DNA from: Aequorivita vladivostokensis
GTDB taxonomy: Bacteria; Bacteroidota; Bacteroidia; Flavobacteriales; Flavobacteriaceae
Direction of reading: 5' to 3'
Length of the DNA: 64,000 bases
NCBI RefSeq assembly: GCF_000952855.1
Contig: NZ_JSVU01000003.1
Location: forward strand, 186,001-250,000
Shown in pieces: positions 34,469 through 44,527 of this stretch. The notes beneath the pieces are model-generated. The model had not been told where the DNA came from and made no database searches. It saw only the letters and a list, made by a program, of their open reading frames with translations. The first letter of the stretch is position 1. Each line of letters starts with the position of its first letter. The position numbers and the translations under genes are program-made.

Positions 34469-35107
34469 ATGGAAACATCATTTTTAAAGAGCTTAAAACA
34501 AACCATTAAACACTGGTATATTCCGTTGCTCGTGGGTATTTTCTTTGTGGTGGTTAGCATCGTGGTATTTTCCTCGCCCGCGGGTTCGCTCGTGGCCTTA
34601 TCGTTGCTGTTTGCCCTTTCCTTTTTGTTCAGCGGCCTGTCTGAAAGCCTATTCGCGCTTGCCAACAAGGACCATTTGGACAACTGGGGTTGGTCCCTCG
34701 CATTAGGCATTATCACGTTGATTGTAGGATTTCTATTACTCTTAAATCCCGCTTTGTCGTTGACCGTACTGGCTTTCTATATCGGTTTTGTAATTCTCTT
34801 CCGCTCCATTTCCACAATCGGCTTTGCCATAGATGTCAAAAAATATGGCAGCAAAAATTGGGGCGGTCTTTTGGTATTGGGCATAATCGGTACAATTGTA
34901 TCATTCATCTTGATTTGGAATCCGTTATTCGCAGGCCTCAGTGTTGTAATTTTAGTAGCGCTAAGCTTCCTGTTTGCAGGACTTTTCAGCATTCTATTGG
35001 CTTTTCAATTGAGAAAACTCCACAAATCTTCCAAAAGAATATCAGCCAATTTGGTAGAACGGTATGATGCGATTGTGAAAGAAATCCGTGCCGAGTGGGA
35101 TGATTAA
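34469..35107 (+). CDS. HdeD family (DUF308) membrane protein
   Basis: A 212-residue protein with six helices arranged as three similar hairpins (YIPLLVGIFFVVVSIVVF; GWSLALGIITLIVGFLLLLNP; GGLLVLGIIGTIVSFILIWNP), the DUF308 repeat. HdeD in E. coli supports acid resistance at high cell density; here it is one of several stress genes in a row. Its C-terminal tail is basic and cytoplasmic. Confidence 0.9.
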   Translation: METSFLKSLKQTIKHWYIPLLVGIFFVVVSIVVFSSPAGSLVALSLLFALSFLFSGLSESLFALANKDHLDNWGWSLALGIITLIVGFLLLLNPALSLTVLAFYIGFVILFRSISTIGFAIDVKKYGSKNWGGLLVLGIIGTIVSFILIWNPLFAGLSVVILVALSFLFAGLFSILLAFQLRKLHKSSKRISANLVERYDAIVKEIRAEWDD

Positions 35108-35177
35108 TCATTAGTTTAACAATTTTTGAAATATGTAGAATTTTGACAGCTTTTTTGAAACCCATTTATCACGTTTT

Positions 35178-36632
35178 ATGAAGTGGATTTTACTCTTCGA
35201 GATTGCTTATATAATTTTGGTCATTTTGGTCATTCTTCGGGTGCTTTATGATACGCGCAGCAGTACCAAGGCATTGGCTTACATTCTGTTTATTTTATTT
35301 ATTCCTTTCGTAGGAATAATCTTCTATTTTTCCTTCGGAATTAATTATAGAAAACGAAAACTGTATTCCAAAAAAATTGTAGAGGATGAGCCGCTTCGGC
35401 AAAGCATCAAAAACCGAATGAACGCCTATTCTGAAACGATAAGCAATTCGGGATTAATCAAAAGAAAGAGTAAGACTTTGGTTGAATATTTACGGAATGC
35501 CGGCAACTGTCCGCTTACCGCAAATAACGATGTGAAACTCCTGATAAATGGCGAAGAAAAATTTCCGGAATTATTAAAGGCCATAGAAAACGCCAAATAC
35601 CACATCCACATTGAATACTATATTTATGAGAATGACGTAACGGGAAAACAAGGGGCCGACCTGCTAATCAAAAAAGCAAAGCAAGGGGTGGAAGTACGCT
35701 TTTTATACGATGATTTTGGAAGCCACCGGCTGGGAAAAAAGTTCATTAAAAAATTGCGCGATGCCGGGGTGCAGACCGCTCCTTTTTACAAAATAATTTG
35801 GTACGCCTTTGCCAGCCGCATCAATTATAGAAACCATAGAAAAATAGTCATCATTGACGGAATGGTCAGCTTTATCGGGGGCATCAACATGAGCGACAAA
35901 TATAGAAACGATTTAAACAGGGAAAACCATCTGTTTTGGAGGGACACGCATTTAATGATAAGAGGCCAGGCCAGTGCCTATCTGCAATATCTATTTATGT
36001 GCGATTGGAATTTTTGCAGTGCGTCGCATTTGGAATATTCAGAATATTATTTTCCGGACAATACGAACCAGGAAACCTTAGAAGATAAGATTGTACAGTT
36101 TGCGGCCTCCGGGCCAGACAGCGAGCAACCCGTCATCTTTTACTCCCTTTTGGAGGCCATTAGCTCCGCGAAATCGAGTATCTTTATAACGAGTCCCTAT
36201 TTTATTCCCGACGAAAGCCTTATGGATGCCTTGATTATTGCCGTGCAAGGCGGGCTAGATGTAAAGATTATTATTCCGGGGGTTTCAGATTCAAGAATGG
36301 TGAATGCCGCGGCAAATTCCTATTATTCGGAACTGCTGCAATTCGGTGCAAAAATTTATAGATATAACAAAGGCTTCGTTCACGCAAAAACAATGGTTAT
36401 TGATGACGATTTGGCCATCGTGGGTTCCGCAAATATGGATTACCGCAGTTTTGACCTAAATTTTGAAGTAAACGCAATGGTTTACAGTAAAGATACCGCC
36501 GCCCAACTGAGGGAGGCCTTTGAAAAAGATTTGCAAGAGTCTGAACTAATTGATGCAAAAACCTGGCTGAAAAGACCAACCTATATTCATTTGTGGGAGA
36601 AGTTGGTGCGCTTGACGTCGCCATTCCTGTAA
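35178..36632 (+). CDS. cls: Cardiolipin synthase
   Basis: A 484-residue membrane enzyme with two N-terminal helices (about 2-22 and 32-52) and two phospholipase-D HKD motifs: HRKIVIID near residues 217-224 and HAKTMVIDD near 398-406. It condenses two phosphatidylglycerol molecules (or PG with another lipid) to cardiolipin at the inner membrane. Length and order fit bacterial Cls. Its position between HdeD and USP genes suggests membrane adjustment under stress. Confidence 0.92.
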   Translation: MKWILLFEIAYIILVILVILRVLYDTRSSTKALAYILFILFIPFVGIIFYFSFGINYRKRKLYSKKIVEDEPLRQSIKNRMNAYSETISNSGLIKRKSKTLVEYLRNAGNCPLTANNDVKLLINGEEKFPELLKAIENAKYHIHIEYYIYENDVTGKQGADLLIKKAKQGVEVRFLYDDFGSHRLGKKFIKKLRDAGVQTAPFYKIIWYAFASRINYRNHRKIVIIDGMVSFIGGINMSDKYRNDLNRENHLFWRDTHLMIRGQASAYLQYLFMCDWNFCSASHLEYSEYYFPDNTNQETLEDKIVQFAASGPDSEQPVIFYSLLEAISSAKSSIFITSPYFIPDESLMDALIIAVQGGLDVKIIIPGVSDSRMVNAAANSYYSELLQFGAKIYRYNKGFVHAKTMVIDDDLAIVGSANMDYRSFDLNFEVNAMVYSKDTAAQLREAFEKDLQESELIDAKTWLKRPTYIHLWEKLVRLTSPFL

Positions 36633-36713
36633 TTTAAAGCAATTGAAAACTAAGAATGAGCTAAATAGAGCAATCTAAATTTATTAAAGTATAAACCATA
36701 AAAAATATAAAAA

Positions 36714-37532
36714 ATGAAAAACATTATTATTCCTGTTGATTTTTCAAAGCAATCAGAATTTGCTCTGGAAACCGGAGCCATTTTGGCAAAAGAGCACAAT
36801 GCAACACTTCACGTTTTGCACATGTTGGAGCTATCTGAATCCATAATTTCAAAATCAGATTCCCAAAATATGAACAAAATGCTATTCATGCTCGCATTGG
36901 CCGAAAAGCAGCTCGAGCCGTTTTTGGACAAAAAATATTTGGAAGGCGTGAACGTAATACCCGTAATAAAGCGCCATAAAGTTTACAACGAAGTGGATGC
37001 CTTGGCCCACGAAATAAATGCCGATTTGATAATTATGGGATCCCAGGGACTTTCGTTACAAGACGGAATTTTCGCAGGGTCCAACGCCGAAAAAATGGTG
37101 CGGAACAGCAGTACTCCAGTGCTCATTATAAAATCGCCGCCAGGGGATTTCAGCCTTAAAAAAGTAATTTTCGCGACGGATATGAGCGTAGAAAGTGTAC
37201 CCGCCTACAAAAAGGCGAAGTCGCTTCTAACAAAATTGGGCTGTGCAATACAACCCGTTTATGTAAACCGTCCGTTCAATGATTTTCTCAGTTCCAAGCA
37301 ATTTTCCGCCAAATTGAAAAAGTTTTCCGAAGCCGGTGGAGCAAATGAGGTGAAATTTATAGCCGGACATTCCATCGAGGATGGGCTGATGCAGTATGCT
37401 GAAGAAACCAATGCCGACGTAATCGCCATAAGCACCAACGCCAGAAAAGGATTGAATAGGCTTTTGAGGGGAAGTATTTCTGAAGATTTGGCCAACCAAT
37501 CAAAACTTCCGGTGATGACCTTTAAGTTATAA
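36714..37532 (+). CDS. Universal stress protein with two USP domains
   Basis: A 272-residue tandem UspA: domain 1 about residues 1-140 (NIIIPVDFSKQSEFALETG; ADLIIMGSQGLSLQDGIFAGSNAEKMVRNSSTPVLII, given as the G-2x-G-9x-G(S/T) loop) and domain 2 about 146-272 (KKVIFATDMS; ADVIAISTNARKGLNRLLRGS). Domain 1 keeps the ATP-loop G-x2-G-x9-G-type pattern loosely; domain 2 is more divergent. Cytoplasmic; role in stress survival is by family. Confidence 0.9.
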   Translation: MKNIIIPVDFSKQSEFALETGAILAKEHNATLHVLHMLELSESIISKSDSQNMNKMLFMLALAEKQLEPFLDKKYLEGVNVIPVIKRHKVYNEVDALAHEINADLIIMGSQGLSLQDGIFAGSNAEKMVRNSSTPVLIIKSPPGDFSLKKVIFATDMSVESVPAYKKAKSLLTKLGCAIQPVYVNRPFNDFLSSKQFSAKLKKFSEAGGANEVKFIAGHSIEDGLMQYAEETNADVIAISTNARKGLNRLLRGSISEDLANQSKLPVMTFKL

Positions 37533-37731
37533 AATTGGGTCAGAAAAAGTAAATCTGGAATCGGTCGTAAACTGGCAAGATGCTAAACCTTGCGTTTTTT
37601 AAAATTCGATTAATTAAAGACCTCCCCTTCTGCACTTACTTTTCAAACTCATGAAAAATTCAACAAAAAGTCTCATTTCAGAAGGCTGTAAACCTTAATC
37701 CTTTGGCAAATATTGAAAAGGGTCATACCGA

Positions 37732-39306
37732 TTGACTAAGAAATTTCGTAAATTGATAAGCTATTTAATAACTTTAAAATCAAAAGCAATAGAGGATAAA
37801 AAATCAAAACTCACAAGACAGACCGGCGCCCCAGTTGGTGATAACCAAAACTCACAAACCGCAGGACCTCGCGGCCCTTTGCTTATGCAGGACGCCTGGT
37901 TTCTTGAGAAAATGGCAAATTTTGACAGAGAGGTAATTCCCGAGAGAAGGATGCATGCCAAGGGCTCAGGTGCGTTCGGCACGTTTACCGTAACCCACGA
38001 TATTACCAAATACTCCAAGGCTAAGATTTTTAGCGAAGTGGGGAAAAAGACCGAAATGTTCAGCCGCTTTTCCACCGTTGCGGGAGAAAGGGGCGCAGCC
38101 GATGCGGAACGCGATATCAGGGGGTTTGCGCTGAAATTTTATACCGAGGAAGGTATTTGGGATATGGTGGGCAATAACACCCCCGTATTTTTTTTCCGCG
38201 ACCCAATGAAATTCCCAGACTTGAACCACGCGGTAAAGCGCGATCCTAAAACCAATCTGAGAAGCGCAAACAACAACTGGGATTTCTGGACACTCCTTCC
38301 AGAAGCCTTGCACCAAGTTACCATTGTAATGAGCGACCGCGGAATCCCGAAAGGTTACAGGCATATGCACGGCTTTGGGAGCCATACCTATAGCTTCATC
38401 AACAAAGATAATGTGAGGCATTGGGTAAAATTTCATTTTATAACCCAGCAGGGCATCGAGAACCTAACTGACAAAGAAGCAGTGGAATTGGTGGGCATCG
38501 ACCGCGAGTCTTCCCAAAGAGACCTTTTTGATGCCATTGAAAATAAAGATTTCCCTAAATGGAAAATGTTCATTCAAGTAATGACCGAAGAAGAGGCAAA
38601 GACCTACCGCTTCCATCCTTTCGATTTGACCAAAGTGTGGTCCAAAAAAGATTTTCCGCTGATTCCGGTCGGTGAATTTGAGTTGAACAGAAATCCCGAA
38701 AATTATTTTCAGGATGTGGAGCAGGCTGCCTTCAACCCGACCAATATTGTTCCCGGCATAGGCTTTTCACCAGACAAAATGCTTCAGGGAAGGTTGTTTT
38801 CCTACGGAGATGCGCAACGGTACAGATTGGGCGTAAACCATTATCAAATTCCCGTAAATAAACCCACTTGTCCGTACCACGCCTTCCATCGCGATGGGGC
38901 AATGCGCGTGGACGGCAACTATGGCGGCACCAATCATTATGAACCAAACAGCTATGGCGAATGGCAGGAACAGCCAAAGGCAAAGGAGCCGCCGCTGGAA
39001 TTGGACGGCACTGCCTATGCGCACAATTTCAGGGATGACGATGAGGACTACTTCACCCAGCCGGGCGATCTGTTCCGAATCATTAAGGCCGATGGAAAAG
39101 AGCAACAATTGTTTGACAATACGGCCGCCCAAATTGGCGGTGCCGAAAAATTTATTCAGATACGCCATATTAGAAATTGCCATAAAGCCGATCCCGAATA
39201 CGGAGAAGGCGTGGCAAAGGCACTGGGATTAAGTATGGAAGAAGTAAACAGCTTCGATATGACGCCCTATAACAAATGGGCGCCAAAACCTTCTGACGAG
39301 ACATAA
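37732..39306 (+). CDS. Catalase, clade with small subunit, unusual start
   Basis: A monofunctional haem catalase. Active-site His in [12 protein letters not shown], distal Asn in [14 protein letters not shown] and the proximal haem Tyr in [14 protein letters not shown] are all present; the total length of about 505-525 residues is normal. No ATG is available upstream of the conserved part: the frame opens with TTG at 37732, but the sequence that matches the normal catalase N-terminus (EDKKSKLT) is preceded by ATA at 37789-37791, exactly where family members have their ATG. True start is therefore uncertain. It degrades hydrogen peroxide; OxyR is encoded 18 kb away. No FNR box was found. Confidence 0.93.
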   Translation: MTKKFRKLISYLITLKSKAIEDKKSKLTRQTGAPVGDNQNSQTAGPRGPLLMQDAWFLEKMANFDREVIPERRMHAKGSGAFGTFTVTHDITKYSKAKIFSEVGKKTEMFSRFSTVAGERGAADAERDIRGFALKFYTEEGIWDMVGNNTPVFFFRDPMKFPDLNHAVKRDPKTNLRSANNNWDFWTLLPEALHQVTIVMSDRGIPKGYRHMHGFGSHTYSFINKDNVRHWVKFHFITQQGIENLTDKEAVELVGIDRESSQRDLFDAIENKDFPKWKMFIQVMTEEEAKTYRFHPFDLTKVWSKKDFPLIPVGEFELNRNPENYFQDVEQAAFNPTNIVPGIGFSPDKMLQGRLFSYGDAQRYRLGVNHYQIPVNKPTCPYHAFHRDGAMRVDGNYGGTNHYEPNSYGEWQEQPKAKEPPLELDGTAYAHNFRDDDEDYFTQPGDLFRIIKADGKEQQLFDNTAAQIGGAEKFIQIRHIRNCHKADPEYGEGVAKALGLSMEEVNSFDMTPYNKWAPKPSDET

Positions 39307-39365
39307 TATTTTTATAATTGGACAATACAGAGAAATAATTATAATAGTGACATTTCCTATTTCAC

Positions 39366-39401
39366 AAATCCCCGTTAATCCAATGATTTTCAGGGATTTT
39401 T
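39366..39401 (+). terminator. Possible terminator of the catalase gene
   Basis: AAATCCC (39366-39372) pairs with GGGATTT (39393-39399), then TT. The loop is long (20 nt). Confidence 0.4.
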
Positions 39402-39425
39402 ATTGAACTCGACAATCTTTTAAAC

Positions 39426-39468
39426 TGATATTTATCATTTTATATTAAATGCTTCAAAAGTACTTTTG
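39426..39468 (+). promoter_or_regulatory. CRP/FNR-type box and -7 element of hemN
   Basis: TGATATTTATCA (39426-39437) is a perfect palindrome and matches the core of the E. coli FNR site. TACTTTTG (39461-39468) is a perfect TAnnTTTG -7 element. Centre-to-centre 33 bp; a transcript start near 39472 would put the box at about -41.5 and leave a 16-nt leader. Confidence 0.75.
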
Positions 39469-39487
39469 ACACCAGAATTGACAAAAG

Positions 39488-40852
39488 ATGCAAAACAGTT
39501 TAGTTTCAAAATATAATGTCGCGGGCCCGAGATACACGAGTTATCCAACGGTTCCCTATTGGAATAATGAAGGTTTTTCCCTGAATGAATGGAAAAAAGG
39601 GGTAATGCAGAGTTTTTCGGAGAGCAACTCCAAAGAAGGCATAAGTCTATATATTCATCTGCCCTTCTGCGAAAGTCTTTGCACTTTTTGTGGCTGCAAC
39701 AAGCGCATTACAAAAAACCATAACGTAGAAACCCCCTATCTCGAATCGGTTTTAAAGGAATGGCGGCTTTATTTGGAAATGTTCCCCGAACGCCCAATTA
39801 TAAAGGAATTACATCTTGGCGGTGGCACGCCTACTTTTTTTTCTGCCGAAAATTTAAGACTGCTCATAAAGGGAATTTTTCGCGACGCCACCATGGCCGA
39901 AAATCCCTCCTTCAGTTTTGAAGGCCATCCCAACAATACCAAGGGCGACCATCTACAGACGCTTTACGATTGCGGTTTTACCCGTGTAAGCTATGGCGTG
40001 CAGGATTATAATCCCACGGTGCAAGTAGCCATCCATAGGCTGCAACCCTTTGTAAACGTAAAAAATGTAACCGAAACCGCCCGCGAAATTGGCTACACTT
40101 CCGTAGGCCACGACATTATTTTCGGGCTTCCCTTTCAGAAAAAGGAACACGTTATTTATTCCATAGAAAAAACCAAGGAATTGATGCCAGACCGCATTGC
40201 CTTCTACAGCTACGCCCACGTGCCGTGGATAAAAGGAAATGGCCAGCGCGGCTTTAAAGAGGAAGATTTGCCCAGTGCCGCAGAAAAGCGCGAAATGTAC
40301 GAAACCGGCAAAAAAATGCTGGAAGAGGCTGGTTATATTGAAATCGGGATGGACCACTTTGCCCTTAAAACCGATAGCCTCTACCAAGCCGTGGAAAGCA
40401 AAAAACTGCACCGCAATTTTATGGGCTATACCGATAGCAAGACCCAACTCATGCTGGGGCTTGGCGTTTCTGCCATTGGGGACAGTTGGTACAGTTTTGG
40501 TCAAAATGTGAAAAACGTAGAGGAATATCAGGAATTGGTGGAGCAAAATATTATTCCTGTATATCGCGGACACATCCTGAATGCTGAGGATTTAATTATC
40601 CGCAAACACATTCTCAATATGATGTGCAAGCTGGAAACTTCTTGGGAAGAAAAGGCCATGCAATTTGAGGAACTGCCCGAAGCACTTTCCAAACTCAAGG
40701 AAATGGAAGACGACGGCCTGGTAAAAGTAGGTTCCAATCAACTTCAGATTACCGAAAAAGGAAGGCCTTACGTGCGAAACATCTGCATGGCGTTTGATGT
40801 GCTCCTGCAACGAAGCCAGCCCGAAACACAGTTGTTTTCAATGACGGTTTAG
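39488..40852 (+). CDS. hemN: Oxygen-independent coproporphyrinogen III oxidase
   Basis: A 454-residue radical-SAM enzyme. The cluster motif is CESLCTFCGCN (CxxxCxxC) near residues 61-71, preceded by LYIHLPF, and GGGTPTFF follows near 110. It converts coproporphyrinogen III to protoporphyrinogen IX without O2, which is the haem route needed for cbb3 oxidase and cytochromes at low oxygen. HemN rather than HemW is supported by the length and the N-terminal YNVAGPRYTSYP (start of true HemN). It has its own FNR-type promoter. Confidence 0.95.
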   Translation: MQNSLVSKYNVAGPRYTSYPTVPYWNNEGFSLNEWKKGVMQSFSESNSKEGISLYIHLPFCESLCTFCGCNKRITKNHNVETPYLESVLKEWRLYLEMFPERPIIKELHLGGGTPTFFSAENLRLLIKGIFRDATMAENPSFSFEGHPNNTKGDHLQTLYDCGFTRVSYGVQDYNPTVQVAIHRLQPFVNVKNVTETAREIGYTSVGHDIIFGLPFQKKEHVIYSIEKTKELMPDRIAFYSYAHVPWIKGNGQRGFKEEDLPSAAEKREMYETGKKMLEEAGYIEIGMDHFALKTDSLYQAVESKKLHRNFMGYTDSKTQLMLGLGVSAIGDSWYSFGQNVKNVEEYQELVEQNIIPVYRGHILNAEDLIIRKHILNMMCKLETSWEEKAMQFEELPEALSKLKEMEDDGLVKVGSNQLQITEKGRPYVRNICMAFDVLLQRSQPETQLFSMTV

Positions 40853-40881
40853 TCAATTTTACAAAAGATTGAGTTTTTTTT
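40853..40881 (+). terminator. Probable terminator of hemN
   Basis: TCAATTTT and AAAGATTGA form a stem with one bulge, followed by eight or more T. It ends just before the next FNR-type box. Confidence 0.5.
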
Positions 40882-40888
40882 CATTTTG

Positions 40889-40931
40889 TGACTTACGTCA
40901 TATTTTACCGCAAACACAATACTGACCTTTG
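40889..40931 (+). promoter_or_regulatory. CRP/FNR-type box and -7 element of the nirK operon
   Basis: TGACTTACGTCA (40889-40900) and GACCTTTG (40924-40931, one mismatch to TAnnTTTG), centre distance 33 bp. The predicted start near 40935 is 22 bp before the ATG at 40957. Confidence 0.7.
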
Positions 40932-40956
40932 TATCAGAAATCAAAAAAAACATTTT

Positions 40957-42240
40957 ATGAAGGTTTCAAAAAGTGTGTTTCTCTTCCTACTGTTACTTAG
41001 TTTCACCAAGGGATTTTCACAGTTTACCATTGACGCCGAATTGCGTCCCCGCTTTGAATACAGGCACGGTTACAAAACCCTCTTTCCAGATAATGCAGAC
41101 CCCGCGACCTTCGTTTCGCAGCGCACGCGATTGAACTTCGGTTACAAAACCGAAAAACTTCATTTCTATTTAAGTCCCCAGGACGTGAGGGTTTGGGGCG
41201 ATGTGCCACAGCTGAACGTTGCAGACGAAAACGGATTTTCATTGCACCAAGCCTGGGCAGATGTCTTGTTGATTTCAGACCTTTCCCTAAAAATTGGCCG
41301 CCAGGAAATTATATACGATGACCAGCGTTTCTTCGGAAATGTGGGTTGGGCACAGCAAGGCAGAAGCCACGATGCCGCTATTTTAAAATATGAACCCAGC
41401 TTTTTGAAGTTTCATTTTGGTGCGGCATACAATCAGGATGGGGAAGCCTTGACTGGAAATATGCTTACCACAAATACCTATAAAAGTCTTCAATATCTAT
41501 GGCTTCACAAGGATTGGGAGCAACTTTCGGCGAGCTTCCTATTTGTGAACAATGGTTTGCAATATATAGACGAAATAGACGAATCAAAAAACGATACGCG
41601 CTATAGCCAAACTGCGGGACTTCATTTAAAGGCTAATTTGAGTAAATTCAATTTTGCCTCAAATCTTTACTATCAATTCGGGAAGGACGTGGCAAATAAT
41701 GATTTGAGCGCTTACCTCCTTTCACTTGAAGCAAATTATTCCGCATTGGAAAGTTTAAAAATTGGCTTAGGCGGCGAGTTGCAGAGCGGAAATGATTACG
41801 GCGCCACTTCCGATGGAGAAAACAAAGCTTTTAACCCATTGTATGGTACCAATCATAAATTTAATGGGTTTATGGATTACTTCTATGTAGGCAACCACAT
41901 CAACAATGTAGGCTTGCTGGACTTATATGGAAATATGAAATATGCTTTCAATAAACAGTCTAACGTTCAATTGGCACTTCATCAGTTTTTCGCTGCCGCG
42001 GAAATAGATGACAATACGTCAAAAGATTTGGGCTTTGAATTGGATTTGGTAACTTCGCACAAATTGAGCCAATTCGTGGGTATCCAAGCTGGGTATTCAC
42101 ACTTTTTTGCGGCAGAAGGTATAGAAATCGTAAAAAATAATTTTGACAAGAATACAAATAACTGGGGCTGGTTAATGGTGACCATAAACCCTGTACTATT
42201 CACTTGGCAAAAACCCGAAACTGATAATAATAACCAATAA
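40957..42240 (+). CDS. Outer-membrane beta-barrel, alginate-export-like (PF13372)
   Basis: About 427 residues from ATG 40957: signal peptide MKVSKSVFLFLLLLSFTKGFS, then repeated amphipathic strands of a barrel with ELRPRFEYRHGY, RTRLNFGYKTEKLHFYLSPQDVRVWGD (in part) and LKIGRQEIIYDDQRFFGNVGWAQQ, the Alginate_exp pattern. First gene of the nirK operon, so a role as porin or channel for nitrite or copper is more likely than alginate export. The longer frame to 40888 overlaps the FNR box. Confidence 0.85.
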   Translation: MKVSKSVFLFLLLLSFTKGFSQFTIDAELRPRFEYRHGYKTLFPDNADPATFVSQRTRLNFGYKTEKLHFYLSPQDVRVWGDVPQLNVADENGFSLHQAWADVLLISDLSLKIGRQEIIYDDQRFFGNVGWAQQGRSHDAAILKYEPSFLKFHFGAAYNQDGEALTGNMLTTNTYKSLQYLWLHKDWEQLSASFLFVNNGLQYIDEIDESKNDTRYSQTAGLHLKANLSKFNFASNLYYQFGKDVANNDLSAYLLSLEANYSALESLKIGLGGELQSGNDYGATSDGENKAFNPLYGTNHKFNGFMDYFYVGNHINNVGLLDLYGNMKYAFNKQSNVQLALHQFFAAAEIDDNTSKDLGFELDLVTSHKLSQFVGIQAGYSHFFAAEGIEIVKNNFDKNTNNWGWLMVTINPVLFTWQKPETDNNNQ

Positions 42241-42267
42241 AACAACCACATTTTAAAAACCGAACCT

Positions 42268-43734
42268 ATGAAATTAGTTATCAAACAAAAATTAATTACC
42301 AATATGCTTCTGGGCCTTGGCGCGGTGGCATTTCTTTCGGGCTGCGTAAACGACCAGTCAGACAAAAAATATAACGATACGGTGGAAATTCCCGTAAATC
42401 AGGAAATGATTGCGGAACTTACCTCCCCACCCAACGTACCTACTCCCGTAGGAAAACGAATGGCCAAAAAACTAATCGTGGACTTGGAAATTCAAGAACG
42501 TGAGGGCGAAATGACCAATGGCGTAAAATATGTTTATTGGACTTTCGGGGGAACTGTTCCAGGAAGTTTTATCAGAACCCGCGTGGGCGACGAGGTGGAA
42601 TTTCACCTGAAAAATCACCCGGACAACAAACTTCCGCACAACATTGACCTTCACGCTGTGAATGGTCCCGGTGGTGGTGCAGAATCTTCATTTGTAGCTC
42701 CCGGCCACGAAAAAGTATTCTCCTTTAAGGTGCTTAACCCAGGTCTTTATGTGTACCACTGTGCTACCGCGCCCGTGGGAATGCACATTGCCAACGGAAT
42801 GTACGGGCTTATTTTGGTAGAGCCGGAAGGTGGCTTACCTCCAGTGGACAAAGAATATTATATTATGCAGGGTGATTTCTATACCGAAGGCAAATACGGC
42901 GATCGTGGCCTACAGGCGTTCGATATGCAAAAAGCCATCGATGAAAAGGCAGATTATGTGGTATTCAATGGTCACGTAGGTGCAATGACAGGCGACAATG
43001 CCATAACCGCGAAGGTTGGTGAAAAAGTCCGTCTTTTTGTTGGAAATGGCGGGCCTAACTTGGTTTCTTCATTCCACGTTATTGGAGAAATTTTTGACAA
43101 AGTATATGTGGAAGGCGGTGACTTAGTAAACGATAATGTACAGACAACACTAATTCCTGCGGGTGGCGCGGCAATTGTGGAGTTCCGCGTGGATGTTCCC
43201 GGTACATTTATACTTGTGGACCACTCCATTTTCAGAGCCTTTAATAAAGGTGCTTTGGCTATGTTGAAAGTAGAAGGTGAAGAAGACAAGCGTATCTATT
43301 CTGGTGAAATTCACGATGGAATTTACCTGCCGGAAGGTGGAGCTATCCAGTCTATGCCAAACGGAGCGAGAAAAGAACCCAAGGAAGAAGTAAAAGCCTT
43401 AAGTTTTGAGGAGCGTATGACCTTTGGTAAAGATAAATATATGGCTACTTGTTCTGCATGTCACCAAGCTGATGGTAAAGGTATTGAAAACGCCTTTCCT
43501 CCATTGGCAAATTCAGACTATTTAAATGCTGATGTGGACAGGGCTATTGATATTGTTTTGCACGGAAAATCGGGCGAAATAACCGTAAACGGCAAAAAAT
43601 ACAATAGCGTAATGACTGCTCAGGCACTTACAGATGAAGAAGTATCAAACGTACTTACTTACGTTTATAATAGTTGGGGCAACTCCAAAAAAGAGGTTAC
43701 TCCAGAAATGGTTAAAGCCGTTAGAAATAAATAA
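42268..43734 (+). CDS. nirK: Copper nitrite reductase NirK with C-terminal cytochrome c domain
   Basis: A 488-residue lipoprotein (LSGC, Cys near residue 26). Two cupredoxin domains span about 70-210 and 215-350; type 1 and type 2 copper ligands are seen in [15 protein letters not shown] (catalytic Asp and His), [11 protein letters not shown] (His, Cys, His/Met) and SSFHVIGE (His). A class I cytochrome c domain follows from about 385 with CSACH near 406-410. It reduces nitrite to NO in the periplasm, and the tethered haem probably delivers electrons. Second gene of the operon. Confidence 0.96.
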   Translation: MKLVIKQKLITNMLLGLGAVAFLSGCVNDQSDKKYNDTVEIPVNQEMIAELTSPPNVPTPVGKRMAKKLIVDLEIQEREGEMTNGVKYVYWTFGGTVPGSFIRTRVGDEVEFHLKNHPDNKLPHNIDLHAVNGPGGGAESSFVAPGHEKVFSFKVLNPGLYVYHCATAPVGMHIANGMYGLILVEPEGGLPPVDKEYYIMQGDFYTEGKYGDRGLQAFDMQKAIDEKADYVVFNGHVGAMTGDNAITAKVGEKVRLFVGNGGPNLVSSFHVIGEIFDKVYVEGGDLVNDNVQTTLIPAGGAAIVEFRVDVPGTFILVDHSIFRAFNKGALAMLKVEGEEDKRIYSGEIHDGIYLPEGGAIQSMPNGARKEPKEEVKALSFEERMTFGKDKYMATCSACHQADGKGIENAFPPLANSDYLNADVDRAIDIVLHGKSGEITVNGKKYNSVMTAQALTDEEVSNVLTYVYNSWGNSKKEVTPEMVKAVRNK

Positions 43735-43739
43735 TAAAT

Positions 43740-44516
43740 TTGATCAGATTGAAGTTTAATAGCGCCGCCCTTTCCGTAGTCCTTTCTTTAATATTTTGTG
43801 GAGTTACCGCACAAAATAATAAGATGAGCTTAGTGAAGGGCGGTGTTTATTTACCGCTTTACGGTGCTGAGGACAGAACTGTAAAAGTGGAGCCATTTTT
43901 AATGGACGTATATCCAGTAACTAATGCAGATTTTCTAAAATTCGTTGAAGAAAATCCGCAGTGGAAAAAGAGCAACGTAAAACCCCTATTTGCCGATAAA
44001 AGTTATTTGACCAATTGGAAAAATGACCAAACCTTTCAAGGGCTACCAAATGCCCCAGTAACTAACATTTCGTGGTTTGCTGCCAAAAAATACTGCGAAT
44101 GCCAAGGCAAACGTTTACCGACCATGGACGAATGGGAATTCGCCGCTATGGCCAATGAAAAAGTGCAGGATGCCCGAAGGATAGAATCCTACAACCAGTT
44201 TATTTTAAACTGGTATGAAACCCCAAAAACATTTAAAAACCCCATAGGTGAAACCTTCAAAAATTATTGGGGAATCTATGATCTTCACGGTTTGGTGTGG
44301 GAATGGACATTGGATTTTAATTCTGTCCTAATCTCAGGGGAATCCCGAAAAGACGGAGACAAAGACTCAAATCTATTCTGCGGAAGCGCGGCCATCGGTG
44401 CTTCAGACTTAATGAATTACGCAGCCTTTATGCGCTATGCCTTTCGCGGAAGTATGAAAGCGCGCTATTCTTCCCAAAACTTAGGCTTTCGTTGTGCGAA
44501 GGATGTTGAAAACTAA
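43740..44516 (+). CDS. NirV-like formylglycine-generating-enzyme-fold (SUMF1) protein
   Basis: A 258-residue exported protein from a TTG start (in-frame ATGs occur only inside the mature part). Signal peptide LKFNSAALSVVLSLIFCGVTA, then the FGE-sulfatase fold with MDVYPVTNADFLKFV, PVTNISWFAAKKYCECQGKRLPTMDEWEFAA (given in blocks) and the C-terminal NLGFRCAKD. NirV proteins of this fold accompany nirK in many denitrifiers, with unknown function. Only 5 bp after nirK. Confidence 0.9.
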   Translation: MIRLKFNSAALSVVLSLIFCGVTAQNNKMSLVKGGVYLPLYGAEDRTVKVEPFLMDVYPVTNADFLKFVEENPQWKKSNVKPLFADKSYLTNWKNDQTFQGLPNAPVTNISWFAAKKYCECQGKRLPTMDEWEFAAMANEKVQDARRIESYNQFILNWYETPKTFKNPIGETFKNYWGIYDLHGLVWEWTLDFNSVLISGESRKDGDKDSNLFCGSAAIGASDLMNYAAFMRYAFRGSMKARYSSQNLGFRCAKDVEN

Positions 44517-44527
44517 AAATTAGCAAG

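Noticed and set aside
35101-35110. TGATTAATCA before the cardiolipin synthase gene
   Set aside because: Spacer is 2 instead of 4 bp, it overlaps the HdeD stop codon, and no -7 element lies 33 bp downstream.
40888-40956. Upstream start for the outer-membrane barrel gene
   Set aside because: It would place the start inside the FNR-type box and bury the signal peptide; ATG 40957 fits signal and promoter.
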